The position numbers were made by a program, and so were the translations under genes. Positions 27,747-37,684 of a DNA stretch of 64,000 bases are shown here, piece by piece. The stretch covers positions 1-64,000 of the forward strand of contig NZ_QLUW01000007.1 in assembly GCF_003268025.1 (NCBI RefSeq). The letters run 5' to 3'. This DNA comes from Paenibacillus montanisoli (lineage in GTDB: Bacteria; Bacillota; Bacilli; Paenibacillales; Paenibacillaceae). Below the pieces are notes generated by a model. The model did not search any database and was not told the origin of the DNA. It saw nothing but the letters and a program-made list of their open reading frames with translations. The number at the start of each line of letters is the position of its first letter. Position 1 is the first letter of the stretch.

Positions 27747-30700
27747 ATGGTTAAAAAGGGAAATAAATTCCTGGCGGTTTTCGCTTCAGCAACTTTAATG
27801 CTATCTACTCTTTCGCTCACCCACGATGTTACGATATCCGCAAATGAGGCAAAGCCAATCATTGCCGCAGACTGGATTTTTGATCAAACCCACAGTACGG
27901 TAGATGCTGGAGCATTAAAAATCGTTGACCAATCCGGCAACAATAACGACCTTCATATGCAGTTCTTTGTGGATAATCATGTTAAAGCAAATCCGGCAAC
28001 ATTGTCCTCATCGGCGATAAATGCAAAAGGCGTCAATGTAACGGCCGGTAATTTTGGCGCATTTACAACGAATACAATGCCTGGAACTACAGATGCAACC
28101 GGTAGTTTTAATTTCCAGCCAGTTAATGCACGAACAGCAAGTTTAACATCAAATGGAAATGTTATTCGTTCAGGCGTCAATTTTACAACGGCTTTAGATG
28201 CTCCTATTAATAAAAATCAGTTTAGAAACGGTTATACGATGGAGTTTATATATAAGCTCGACTCCAATTATAATAAAAGTACGAGCAACTCTTCTCCATA
28301 CAGAGATAAGTGGATGGGTATTATGGGGCGTTTGGGCAACTCCAGCGGTAAAGATAATATGTCCGACGACGGCACATATGGCTCTACTTCCTATCCGTTT
28401 TTGAGTAAAAGTGAACCTTTCAGCGGAACAATGAACGTTTCTATTTCGGACATTAGAGAGGTTCAATACGGCGTCGCAAATGCGGATAACAATTATTATC
28501 CGACTAGCAAAACCCAAGCATGGTCGAGTCCGATGGAAAAGGGACAATGGCATTACATCGTTATCACGTCTGATAATAAGTCCGTTCGCGTTATCGTTGA
28601 CGGCGTAGATGCATATAGAGGCTACTTCGATGCAGACGGTGCAGGCATGAAAGGTATGTTTGTCGATCCCAATGACGGGCGCTTTTACATTGGTTCTTCC
28701 TATTGGATTGATCCATTAACGAGCGGCGGTATCTCCGATGCTCAACTGGATATTGATGCTATGCTCCGTGGTGAATTGCAGCATATCAGAATTTCGGACG
28801 GTGCGTTAGCTCCAAGTGACTGGCTTATTCCTAATCCGATTACAACGCTAAACCCTGCTGCAGGAACTCCGGGCAGCCATGCCGTTCCAGGCAATAACAA
28901 CCCTTACTCTCTCGTCAATTCTACGCCTAATAACGATTATGACTACAACATCGTATTTGTCCCCGATACGCAATACAACACCCAGAGCTCAAACTTTATT
29001 GTAAATGATACCATGCAATGGCTTGTTGACCATAAGGACAGCGCAAAAATCAAAGCGATTGTAAGCTTGGGGGATATTACGCAAAGCAATGATCCGGATG
29101 AGTATGTACGAACGCATGAAAGCTACGATAGACTCGCCATAGCCGGAATTCCAACGTTGATAAGCGAAGGAAACCATGACTATGGAGGACCTATTCCTGC
29201 CGACTTATTCAAGGCTAATTATGGACCGACATCACCTTGGAATGATCTTGTGAACCCCGATGGAGCAGAGAATGTAGGTTTTTCACCAAGCGGGCAGAGC
29301 TCATACACGTTCTTCCATGCAGGTAGCTACAAATATTTGGCCATTTCCTTGGGATGGTTCGCTACCCCGAATCAAAATGCCGGTGAGGGCACATGGTTGC
29401 AAGGTCTTCTGGAGGCTAATCCGGGCATACCGACCATTATAGAAACTCATGACATGTGTACCAGTGCTGATGGTGTTGCGACACTAAGCAGTGCGGGATC
29501 CAGCATTTGGAATATTGCTAAAGAGTTTGATCAGGTATTCATGTTGATTGGCGGACATTATACAGGCGCCGCCTCAGCAGTGTTGAAAAATTCAAACAAT
29601 AGGGACGTCAAGCTTGTGCTTGCCGACTATCAATCTGGAAACGGCAGCGGTTTCGGCTATCTTAGATTCGCGGAATTTGATGAACTAAATAATGTCATTC
29701 ATATGCGTACCTTCTCACCCTACGCGGCTTCGCTTCAAGATGCGGAAAAAGGATATGTCTATCCGAATTATTTGGATAACGACTCTGTATCGCCGCTTGC
29801 CGCAGTATACGGCAATTTCATAAACTCCGAAGATTGGGCCTTTAATTTTAACGACCGTTTTCCTGTTCCCGTGAGATCGGTTGCTTTTGCAACGAATTCA
29901 ATTACAAAACATGTTGGAGAAACCTATCAACTTGCTCCCACCGTGCTTCCTGTTACAGCAAAGGACAAATCATTAACATATACGACTGATTCAAGTGTTG
30001 TTACAGTAAGCGATACGGGCCTTGTAACAGCAGTTGCGTTAGGTACGGCTACAATTACTGCAACAACTGTGGACGGTCACTTTACCGCAACTTTTCAAGT
30101 TACAGTTGCACCGGACATAACTACAACTACCGTGACTGTAGGCGATGCAACCTATGATGGAAACCCTCATGGAGGAACAGCATTTGTTACAGGTCCAAAT
30201 AACTTGAATCAGGCACTTACAGTGCATTACACAGGACGAAACGGCACAATCTATGAATCAGATATAGCACCAACCAATGCAGGTGATTATACAGCTTTTG
30301 CAACATATGAAGGAAGCGGCAATTATTTCGGTAGTTCTGACCGAAAAGATTTCATTATCAACAAGAAAGAAGCATCAGTGACTACTTTTGCAGCCAGCAA
30401 GATATATGGTGATTCAGATCCCATAGCATTTACTGGTACATTGTCTGGGTTCCTTGACTCTGATCATGTTACGGCAATCTATAGCAGAGCGCCTGGCGAG
30501 TTAGTAGGTTCATATACAATTCATGCAACTCTTGGTCCTGCGAACGTACTCAATAATTACTTTATCACCTATAATCTAGCTAAATTTACGATTAACTCAT
30601 ATAGTTTCAGTGGCTTCTTTGCTCCAGTTGATATATTTAACGCTGACAAAGTTGTTTACAACACCGTGAAAGCCGGTAGCGCAATCCCAATAAAATTCAG

Positions 30701-30968
30701 TCTAGGTGGCCAAAAGAGTCAAGTTTTTTATACGGATCACAATGTTACGTACCCTACATCAATACAAATACAAGAAATCCTAACAGCCGAATACAATCCA
30801 ATTGAAACTATAGTTACGGCTGGTAATAGTAGCCTTTCTTATGATGCATCTACAGACCAATACACATTTGTTTGGAAGACTGATAAAACTTGGGCTGATA
30901 CTTACAGACAATTGATTGTCAAATTTGCTGATGGATCAGAATATAGAGCAAACTTTACATTTTTATGA
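27747..30968 (+). CDS. Secreted multidomain metallophosphoesterase
   Basis: A 1073-residue exported protein. After a signal peptide (to about residue 32) come a LamG/concanavalin-like domain (about 40-370), a calcineurin-like phosphoesterase (about 405-680; FVPDTQ, SLGDITQ, EGNHDYGG, IETHDM, GGHYTG), a Big-type Ig-like domain (VTVSDTGLVTAVALGTATIT), an MBG-like repeat (KIYGDSDPIAFTGTLSGF) and a C-terminal PxKF-like domain (AGSAIPIKFSLGG). AGGAGGAG (27729-27736) marks ATG 27747; the frame is open from 27672. No LPXTG or SLH anchor, so it is probably released. It is AT-rich compared with the flanking rhodanese gene. The cre site suggests glucose repression. Confidence 0.88.
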   Translation: MVKKGNKFLAVFASATLMLSTLSLTHDVTISANEAKPIIAADWIFDQTHSTVDAGALKIVDQSGNNNDLHMQFFVDNHVKANPATLSSSAINAKGVNVTAGNFGAFTTNTMPGTTDATGSFNFQPVNARTASLTSNGNVIRSGVNFTTALDAPINKNQFRNGYTMEFIYKLDSNYNKSTSNSSPYRDKWMGIMGRLGNSSGKDNMSDDGTYGSTSYPFLSKSEPFSGTMNVSISDIREVQYGVANADNNYYPTSKTQAWSSPMEKGQWHYIVITSDNKSVRVIVDGVDAYRGYFDADGAGMKGMFVDPNDGRFYIGSSYWIDPLTSGGISDAQLDIDAMLRGELQHIRISDGALAPSDWLIPNPITTLNPAAGTPGSHAVPGNNNPYSLVNSTPNNDYDYNIVFVPDTQYNTQSSNFIVNDTMQWLVDHKDSAKIKAIVSLGDITQSNDPDEYVRTHESYDRLAIAGIPTLISEGNHDYGGPIPADLFKANYGPTSPWNDLVNPDGAENVGFSPSGQSSYTFFHAGSYKYLAISLGWFATPNQNAGEGTWLQGLLEANPGIPTIIETHDMCTSADGVATLSSAGSSIWNIAKEFDQVFMLIGGHYTGAASAVLKNSNNRDVKLVLADYQSGNGSGFGYLRFAEFDELNNVIHMRTFSPYAASLQDAEKGYVYPNYLDNDSVSPLAAVYGNFINSEDWAFNFNDRFPVPVRSVAFATNSITKHVGETYQLAPTVLPVTAKDKSLTYTTDSSVVTVSDTGLVTAVALGTATITATTVDGHFTATFQVTVAPDITTTTVTVGDATYDGNPHGGTAFVTGPNNLNQALTVHYTGRNGTIYESDIAPTNAGDYTAFATYEGSGNYFGSSDRKDFIINKKEASVTTFAASKIYGDSDPIAFTGTLSGFLDSDHVTAIYSRAPGELVGSYTIHATLGPANVLNNYFITYNLAKFTINSYSFSGFFAPVDIFNADKVVYNTVKAGSAIPIKFSLGGQKSQVFYTDHNVTYPTSIQIQEILTAEYNPIETIVTAGNSSLSYDASTDQYTFVWKTDKTWADTYRQLIVKFADGSEYRANFTFL

Positions 30969-31037
30969 AATGATTACTACGAATTAAGTAGACATAAGAA
31001 CGGCAACGAAGCAGCGTTCAATTAGTCTGCTAGGTTG

Positions 31038-31068
31038 AGGGCACCATCCCAATAGGTGCCCTTGTTTT
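31038..31068 (+). terminator. Phosphoesterase gene terminator
   Basis: AGGGCACC pairs with GGTGCCCT, then TGTTTTG. Confidence 0.8.
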
Positions 31069-31138
31069 GTTGCACGGATTTACGGGAAGCTAAGGCCCAA
31101 AAAGGAGAATTTTAATTAAATCACAACGAATCCCTCTG

Positions 31139-31342
31139 ATGATGCTGTATTTGTCGTTTCTGTCTGCCACAGGCTTTGTGCTTTGGAATAATGTCATGAA
31201 ATACAACAAGGTCGGAAGCGTCTCGATGTATTTGTTCTTGACGCGTGCAGCGCTGGGCTTGGTTGTATCGGGCATTGTGATAGTCAACCGACCGGAAAAG
31301 AACGGACACATCCTTCAAGGAAATGTTTTAGTAGGCGGATAG
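31139..31342 (+). pseudogene. EamA (DMT) transporter remnant
   Basis: Only the last part of an EamA-type drug/metabolite transporter remains. YLSFLSATGFVLWNNVMKYN and GSVSMYLFLT match the penultimate membrane helices, then the sequence jumps to LVVSGIVIVNRP, the usual C-terminal end of the last helix. The part between (normally PVFGV...LGE) is missing, so there is an internal deletion as well as loss of the N-terminus. The GGAGA nearby is probably chance. Not expected to work. Confidence 0.65.
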
Positions 31343-31599
31343 CAGTATGCAGATTTCGAATACATCTGCCGTTGCTCTGTTTTTAATTGGCTTAACCAAC
31401 AGGTTGGTCTAAACGAGGCCTGTCGATGATAAACATTAATTACCAAATTGTTGAAATATGAATACAAAATTAACCATAATAATACTGAAAATGACATAAT
31501 AATTTTAACGAAACTTTAATATTGAAATATTCAAAATATTAAGAATGGTTGTATAATAAAGTTGTCTTTATCTTGCAAACTATTAGGAGGAATGGACAC

Positions 31600-34041
31600 T
31601 TGAATTGGAAAAGAAGAATTACGGCGCCGATTTTATCAGCAGGTCTTTTATTCAGCTCTTTTGCACCAGGTGTTATCGATCATGAGAATATGAGTAAGAC
31701 TGGTGCTAATGAGGCAGTACCTATCGATTTAGCCATAGCAAACGAGGATAAGCTCATTGAAATGTTAAAGAAAAAGGGTACCATACCACAGGATGCAACC
31801 GCAGCTGAAGCAGAAAAGGCATTGCAACAATATTTACATAAGCTAGCGGAAGCTTCAGCAGCCAATAAAGAAACGGATTCTTTTGCGAAAAAGCGCGCTG
31901 CTCTAGCAGATCAAATTAAATCAAACATGAATAGCAACGGTGTCTATAAAGGTAATGGCAATAAATCAGGAGAAGCAAAACAAACTACTATTTCTTCTGT
32001 GAAAAAAGAAAATTGGGATGGAACTCAAAGAAAAGATGAAGTCCTTGTCCTTTTAATTGATTTCCCAGATCTGAAACATGGTCAATTATCACCGGATGAA
32101 ACGGATATGTATTATAGCGGCTCTGATGCTTATTCCCATCAACATTATCAAGATATGATTTTTGGTGAAGATGGTTATGTTGGACCAGATGGAAAAACAA
32201 AAATTTCAATGAAACAATTTTATGAGCAACAATCCGGCGGCAGTTATACGGTTGACGGTCAGGTAGCTGGATGGTATACGGCAGAACACGAAGCGGCTTA
32301 TTATGGTGCGCATAATTCAAGCGGAAATGATGTTAATCCTAGAGCACTAGTAAGGGAAGCATTAAATGCTGCTGCTAAGGATCCGTCCGTAAATTTAAAT
32401 CGATATGACCAAGAAGATCAGTTTGATTTGAATGGAGACGGGAATACTCGTGAACCTGATGGAATTATTGACCACCTAATGGTCATTCATTCCGGTGTCG
32501 GTGAAGAAGCTGGTGGCGGCAAAATTGGGGAAAATGCCATCTGGTCGCATAGTTCGAGTTTAATAAACCTTTACCCTATTCCTGATACAACAGCAGAAGC
32601 AAACTATTTTGGCGTCGATAATTTGATAGGGTTTGCTTACACGATTGAACCGGAAGACGGAGCAGCCGGAGTATTCGCCCATGAATTCGCCCATGATTTA
32701 GGCTATCCTGATGAATACGATACGATCTATAGCGGTAGTGGCGAGCCTGTCAGCAACTGGTCTATCATGTCTAGCGGAAGCTGGACAGGTAAAATTCCAG
32801 GAACCGAACCATCAGGCTTCAGCCCGAATGCTAAAGCGTTTTTCCAGGAGTCAATGACAACTTCAACCTTCACGCCAAATTGGCTATCAGGTACTAATAT
32901 TAATCTAAGTGATGTTACCTCTAAAGGGACATCGCTGCTTCTTGACGAGGCTAGTACAAAAGGAACAAATAATGATGTAGTTCGCATTAATTTACCGGAT
33001 AAGGTCAATGTTATTAATGCTCCAAAAACCGGGTCATATGAATACTTTGGCGGTAAAGGGGACGAAATTGACCATAAGATGGTTAAGGCTGTTGATTTAA
33101 CAGGCGTAACAGCTAATGCCACTCTCGATTTTGATGCATGGTATAAAACCGAGGAAAATTGGGATTTTGCTATGGTCCAAGTTTCTGAAGATAACGGGGG
33201 AACATGGAAATCACTATCAACTGAACAAACAACCGATAGTATTGTAGATGACGGTTATCCGGCTATTAAACAAAATATGCCGGGATACACAGGATCAAGC
33301 AATGGCTGGATTCATCAAACGATTGATTTAAGTGCCTATAAAGGGAAGGAGATTCAACTTCAATTCCGTTATATGACCGACTGGGGCACAAGCTTAGAAG
33401 GATTCTTTGTGGACAATGTCAAGGTAACGGCTGACGGAAAAGAAGTATTAACAGATGGTGCTGAAGGCGACCCGCTATTTACTTTACACGGTTTTGGAAA
33501 ACATACTGGAAGTTACGCAACTGAACATCACTACCTATTAGAATGGAGAACCCATAACGGCTCCGATTCCGGTTTAGCCAATATCAACCGCAGAGGAACC
33601 ATGCTTTCTTTTGATTCAGGTTTAGTAGTTTGGTATGTTGATGATTCATATGACAACAACTGGACTGGAACAGGCTTCCATCCTGGTGATGGCTTCGTAG
33701 GTGTTGTAGATGCCGACCAGCATAATAACATCTGGCAAAATAAGAATTGGACGGACCCTAACGATCTATATCAGATTAACAAACTCCTTGGCTCAAATAG
33801 CTACCAGATGCATGATGCTGCATTTAGCTTAAATAAAGGCAGCAATGTAACAATTGGCGATTCATCTTTCTACATGAAAGATAACTTTACTCAAAATAAT
33901 GCCCTTTTCGACGATAGTCAAGATTACAGCAACCCGCAAAATCCAGAGGTTGGCCGAAATGTTCCAAAATACGGATTAAAGGTTCGGGTTGTTGGACAAA
34001 GTGCTGACGGTACTGTCGGAAAAATTTTGATCTTCAAATAA
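31600..34041 (+). CDS. inhA: Immune inhibitor A-type M6 metalloprotease
   Basis: An 813-residue secreted zinc protease. InhA enzymes degrade host antibacterial proteins and extracellular matrix. Signal peptide to about residue 35; a propeptide-like region follows (IEMLKKKGTIP); the catalytic domain carries HEFAHDLGYPDEYD, where HEFAH binds zinc; the C-terminal half has beta-sandwich adhesion-like modules (FDAWYKTEENWDFAMVQVS; FRYMTDWGTSLEGFFVDNV). AGGAGG (31585-31590) marks TTG 31600. TATAAT (31552-31557) with TTCAAA 16 bases upstream is a possible promoter. AT-rich relative to its downstream neighbour; possible transfer. Confidence 0.93.
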   Translation: MNWKRRITAPILSAGLLFSSFAPGVIDHENMSKTGANEAVPIDLAIANEDKLIEMLKKKGTIPQDATAAEAEKALQQYLHKLAEASAANKETDSFAKKRAALADQIKSNMNSNGVYKGNGNKSGEAKQTTISSVKKENWDGTQRKDEVLVLLIDFPDLKHGQLSPDETDMYYSGSDAYSHQHYQDMIFGEDGYVGPDGKTKISMKQFYEQQSGGSYTVDGQVAGWYTAEHEAAYYGAHNSSGNDVNPRALVREALNAAAKDPSVNLNRYDQEDQFDLNGDGNTREPDGIIDHLMVIHSGVGEEAGGGKIGENAIWSHSSSLINLYPIPDTTAEANYFGVDNLIGFAYTIEPEDGAAGVFAHEFAHDLGYPDEYDTIYSGSGEPVSNWSIMSSGSWTGKIPGTEPSGFSPNAKAFFQESMTTSTFTPNWLSGTNINLSDVTSKGTSLLLDEASTKGTNNDVVRINLPDKVNVINAPKTGSYEYFGGKGDEIDHKMVKAVDLTGVTANATLDFDAWYKTEENWDFAMVQVSEDNGGTWKSLSTEQTTDSIVDDGYPAIKQNMPGYTGSSNGWIHQTIDLSAYKGKEIQLQFRYMTDWGTSLEGFFVDNVKVTADGKEVLTDGAEGDPLFTLHGFGKHTGSYATEHHYLLEWRTHNGSDSGLANINRRGTMLSFDSGLVVWYVDDSYDNNWTGTGFHPGDGFVGVVDADQHNNIWQNKNWTDPNDLYQINKLLGSNSYQMHDAAFSLNKGSNVTIGDSSFYMKDNFTQNNALFDDSQDYSNPQNPEVGRNVPKYGLKVRVVGQSADGTVGKILIFK

Positions 34042-34052
34042 ACATCAGAATT

Positions 34053-34089
34053 GAGGTTAGTTTCCGTTACAGGAGCTAATCTCTTTTTT
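34053..34089 (+). terminator. inhA terminator
   Basis: GAGGTTAG pairs with CTAATCTC, then six T. Confidence 0.8.
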
Positions 34090-34215
34090 GTACTCGAAGA
34101 AAACCGATGCTGCCAGCATATTAGTCGGTTAGACAATGTCTGTTCTTGCCCTAGGGACTTCAATCGCGATATGCTGTATATATCACTATAACTATTTGAT
34201 AGGAATGGATTCCCT

Positions 34216-34980
34216 ATGAAACTCGGTTTTTTTGACTCTGGAATTGGCGGGCTTACGGTATTGGCGGAATCGCTTAGGCTGCTCCCTGCCGAGAATTATC
34301 TCTATATGGCTGATACGAAGAACGTCCCATACGGGACCAAATCGAAGGAAGAAGTGCGCGCCTTCGTCTTTGAAGCTGTGGAGAAGATGATTCTGCAAGG
34401 CATCGATGCGCTTGTCATTGCATGCAATACGGCGACAAGCATTGCTATAAATGAACTGAGGGAGCGGTATTCCTTCCCGATTGTCGGCATGGAGCCTGCC
34501 GTCAAACCGGCCGTGGAGATGAACCGAGCCACCGGTAAAAGAGTACTTGTTTTCGCTACGCCTCTTACGTTGCAGCTGCCTAAATATTATGCGCTTGTAT
34601 CCCGCGTGGATCAGGCTGGAATCGTGGATTCATTGCCGTTGCCTGAGCTTGTCCAGTATTGCGAAGCCCTTCAATTCGATAAGGTCGTCATGGGCGAGTA
34701 CTTCCGTGCTAAGCTTGCCCCCTATGATCTTAACCATTACGGCATCATCGTATTAGGCTGCACGCACTATCCATTTTATACGGATATTCTCCGCGACATT
34801 TTGCCGCCCCATATCGAGATCATCAATGGAAACGCTGGCACTGTTAGGAGATTGTCGGCGTTGCTTAATCGCTATGGCATCGAAACAGGCTTGGGGAGCG
34901 GAAACGTGACGTTCATGTGCACCGGCGGGGAAGCAGCCTATATAGAAAAAATGAAGTTGGCATTGACTCTCCTCAGATGA
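34216..34980 (+). CDS. murI: Glutamate racemase
   Basis: Makes D-glutamate for peptidoglycan. The 254-residue protein starts KLGFFDSGIGGLTVL and has both catalytic Cys: VIACNTATSIA and VLGCTHYPF. The family Asp/Glu/His positions (DSGIGG, CTHYP) are present. It is slightly shorter than typical RacE/MurI (about 265-270). GAATGG before ATG 34216 is a weak ribosome binding site. The following BtrH-like gene starts 27 bases later. It could be a second copy, since many Bacillota have two. Confidence 0.9.
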   Translation: MKLGFFDSGIGGLTVLAESLRLLPAENYLYMADTKNVPYGTKSKEEVRAFVFEAVEKMILQGIDALVIACNTATSIAINELRERYSFPIVGMEPAVKPAVEMNRATGKRVLVFATPLTLQLPKYYALVSRVDQAGIVDSLPLPELVQYCEALQFDKVVMGEYFRAKLAPYDLNHYGIIVLGCTHYPFYTDILRDILPPHIEIINGNAGTVRRLSALLNRYGIETGLGSGNVTFMCTGGEAAYIEKMKLALTLLR

Positions 34981-35007
34981 CAAATTCATACCGAAAGGTC
35001 AATCAAA

Positions 35008-36018
35008 ATGACTACAAACCAAAGCAACAACTTGCTTCCCAACACCCATCCGTTGTGTACTTGGCACTTTGGCGAAAACTACCCGTTCAACGCTTGCATG
35101 AAATTAATCATGGAGTATGTAGAGCCCAATGAAATTTACTCCTACAGTTTTTTTGCAGGCATAAGCGGCGATAATTTCGTCCAGGTATACGGGCATAATG
35201 ATGATCATTATCATGATTGTGTTTCAGTGGTCTGGGACGGCCCGGAATTTATCAAATATGTGTTTGACGAGATTGATTATGAACATACTTATGTTACCGC
35301 CGCGCAGATTGCTGCCAATAAAGGAAAGTATATTGAAACCGTAAAAGCCTATATCAACAAAGGCACCCCCGTTTTGATCAAAAATGCGATGCCCGGAAAT
35401 ACCAATTTTCAAGTTTTCGTAGGGTATGAGGAGAACGGAAAAATCCTGCTATTTTTGGACGGCGATACGCCGGAGTCATTCAAACTGAACACGGAAGAAG
35501 AAATTTTGCAGGATTGGATATTCATCGGAGCCAAGAAAAAGGAATCGGATTTCGCGGCAATTTACAAAAATGCTTTTTCTCGTATCGCTGAACTTCTTGC
35601 TTCTCCCGATAACTATAACTGCTCTTATGGACCGAAAGCGTTCCGGGACTGGGCGGATGATATTGAAAATGGCCGGTTTGAAGGCATGACGCACGAACAA
35701 TTTGACCAGTGGAAGCATTACACGGTTTATATATGCAACCTTTCCACCAACTTTTGCGGCATCTCCTTTGATTTTCTGAAAAAGGCGAAGGAAGCGGTTC
35801 CTGAGCTGTCGAGCTTACATGAGGAATATTTCCGAATGATGAAACAAAGCGAAAAAATTATAGAAACGTTGCAAAACATAGAAGGAAACTTCAATGTCAC
35901 TCTTTCAGCGTTACAGGACAATGAAAGACGAGCAGCAATTGCAAAGGAACTCCGTAAATATTCGCCAATGTATGAGGATTTTGAAAAGCTGCTGCAGGAG
36001 AAGCTGGCAGAGGTGTAA
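35008..36018 (+). CDS. BtrH-like N-terminal domain protein
   Basis: A 336-residue cytosolic protein. The N-terminus (TWHFGENYPFNACMKLIMEYV, then FFAGISGDNFVQVYG) resembles the BtrH N-terminal domain, a papain/C39-like fold that in butirosin synthesis moves an acyl group from carrier protein to substrate; a Cys (NAC) sits in the right place. The middle (IKNAMPGNTNFQVFVGYEE, LFLDGD) is the beta core and the last 100 residues are helical. No NRPS or carrier genes are nearby. The assignment is by pattern and tentative. Confidence 0.6.
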   Translation: MTTNQSNNLLPNTHPLCTWHFGENYPFNACMKLIMEYVEPNEIYSYSFFAGISGDNFVQVYGHNDDHYHDCVSVVWDGPEFIKYVFDEIDYEHTYVTAAQIAANKGKYIETVKAYINKGTPVLIKNAMPGNTNFQVFVGYEENGKILLFLDGDTPESFKLNTEEEILQDWIFIGAKKKESDFAAIYKNAFSRIAELLASPDNYNCSYGPKAFRDWADDIENGRFEGMTHEQFDQWKHYTVYICNLSTNFCGISFDFLKKAKEAVPELSSLHEEYFRMMKQSEKIIETLQNIEGNFNVTLSALQDNERRAAIAKELRKYSPMYEDFEKLLQEKLAEV

Positions 36019-36051
36019 TATGATGAAATCCTCTGTAGCCATATGCAAAAT

Positions 36052-36092
36052 AAAATACATCGCCATTAGGCTGTGCCCGGGCGATGTATTTT
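36052..36092. terminator. Bidirectional terminator between BtrH-like gene and udk
   Basis: AAAATACATCGCC pairs with GGCGATGTATTTT, with A/T tails on both sides. Confidence 0.9.
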
Positions 36093-36101
36093 CATGCTTT
36101 G

Positions 36102-36731
36102 TTATTCCGTCGTGCGTTCCTCATTCAAATACTTCTCCGTCAAAATGGAAAGCAGCCGGATGCCCACTTCGTTCTGTCCGCCCTCGGGGATAATGATGTC
36201 GGCGTACTTCTTGGACGGTTCGATGAATGCCTCGTGCATGGGTTTGACGGTCTGCAAGTATTGATCGTGGACGGATTGAATCGACCGGCCGCGCTCTTCG
36301 ATGTCGCGCAGCACCCGGCGCAAAATGCGCACGTCGGGATCGGTGTCGACAAACACCTTGATATCGAGCATCGCCCGCAGATTCTCGTCAGACAGCACAT
36401 GAAGCCCTTCAATAATGACGATGTTGTACGGCATGAGCTTCTCGGTCTTATCCTTGAAGCGGGAATGCGTCGTGAAATCGTATATTGGAGCGTAGGCCGT
36501 CTGTCCGGCCTTCAGCATTTTCAAATGTTCGACCAGAAGATCGTTATCGAACACGAGCGGATGATCATAGTTCAGCATCTCGCGTTCGGCCATTGAAAGA
36601 TGGGGATTGTCTTTGTAATAGTTGTCTTGCGAAATAAACGTCACTTTGTCAGATCCGTGATGTTCGATGACCGATCGTGCCACCGTTGTTTTTCCCGATC
36701 CCGTGCCGCCTGCAATTCCGATGATGAGCAT
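36102..36731 (-). CDS. udk: Uridine kinase
   Basis: Phosphorylates uridine and cytidine in pyrimidine salvage. The 209-residue protein has the Walker A loop GIAGGTGSGKTTVA, then SQDNYYKD, NYDHPLVFD and IEGLHVL, all conserved in Udk. C-terminal helix complete. No ribosome binding site of full strength is seen but the start ATG is family-typical. Confidence 0.96.
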   Translation of the reverse strand: MLIIGIAGGTGSGKTTVARSVIEHHGSDKVTFISQDNYYKDNPHLSMAEREMLNYDHPLVFDNDLLVEHLKMLKAGQTAYAPIYDFTTHSRFKDKTEKLMPYNIVIIEGLHVLSDENLRAMLDIKVFVDTDPDVRILRRVLRDIEERGRSIQSVHDQYLQTVKPMHEAFIEPSKKYADIIIPEGGQNEVGIRLLSILTEKYLNEERTTE

Positions 36732-36919
36732 GGCTGTCCATATGACCTCGCTTATGTGTAATTACATTCAATTTCAGTATTGTAGCATAGCGACGGAGCT
36801 AATCACAAAACTTCTATTTGTCCATTTCTATGAAATACGAATGCAAATGGGACAACGCCCGATCACTGGAACAAGCCTCCTCATAGAATGTAAGTATTCT
36901 AAAGGAGAGGTGGTTGATC

Positions 36920-37531
36920 ATGGCATTTTTATTTCCAATAGGAAGGATCATCAGCGATACTTCGGTTGTCGTTCGGGACAGCGCTGAAGAAGCGGTTCAA
37001 GCGCTCTTAGAGGGTGCCCTTGGTAATGCGGTAGAAACGGGTATGTCGAGTGCTAACTGGCCGACTTTAGTCCAATTCAACACTCCTAATAACGGAGACT
37101 TTCCTTCCGTAGGCAATCCCTTATATATTTGGGATTCGGCGGATAACAGCAATCCCGGCAAACGGCTGGGCTTTGCGAAAGCGATTGATATTCCGGCAGG
37201 ACAAGATATTCCATTTGTTCTACACTTATTCGTATTTGCCGACAATGCAGTGAAAGCGAGAGCGCAAATTTTCTCCAAGGGTGCAACTCCGACCGAACAG
37301 CTCGATATTACGGACGGTTTCCTTCTCGATAACTCATTCAATCTGACTTCCGGCTCGAATAAGCCTCCATTCGAGTGGCAGAATGTCCGCTACTATTCCA
37401 AGGCATTCCAGAACAACGCGCAAGGACAGCAAGTCGTCGTCAGCTTCGAAGTTCAGAATTATATCGGGGGAAGCTTCGACCCGGGCGCGCTCATGTTCGT
37501 CGCGGACTTGTATAGTCCCAACACTTTTTGA
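36920..37531 (+). CDS. Hypothetical protein, 203 residues
   Basis: I do not recognise the family. The protein has no signal peptide; the N-terminus (AFLFPIGRIISDTSVVVRDSA) is amphipathic and the rest looks beta-rich, with Asn/Gly/Pro-rich turns (NNGDFPSVGNPLYIWDSADN). This composition resembles structural or spore/phage surface proteins, but there are no phage genes nearby. AAGGAGAGG (36902-36910) marks ATG 36920. It stands alone, with no strong terminator after it. Confidence 0.7.
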   Translation: MAFLFPIGRIISDTSVVVRDSAEEAVQALLEGALGNAVETGMSSANWPTLVQFNTPNNGDFPSVGNPLYIWDSADNSNPGKRLGFAKAIDIPAGQDIPFVLHLFVFADNAVKARAQIFSKGATPTEQLDITDGFLLDNSFNLTSGSNKPPFEWQNVRYYSKAFQNNAQGQQVVVSFEVQNYIGGSFDPGALMFVADLYSPNTF

Positions 37532-37684
37532 TAAGCAACAGTTAATCTGAATACATCGTCATGAGGCCGGGTGCCTTGGCGGTGTATTTTTTATGCCCAA
37601 AAATAATACTTGCTGTGCGACCTCATCAATAGATATAAAATGGAAGATGACGCCTTGGTTGGAAGGGAGCCAGAAAAGAACCAT

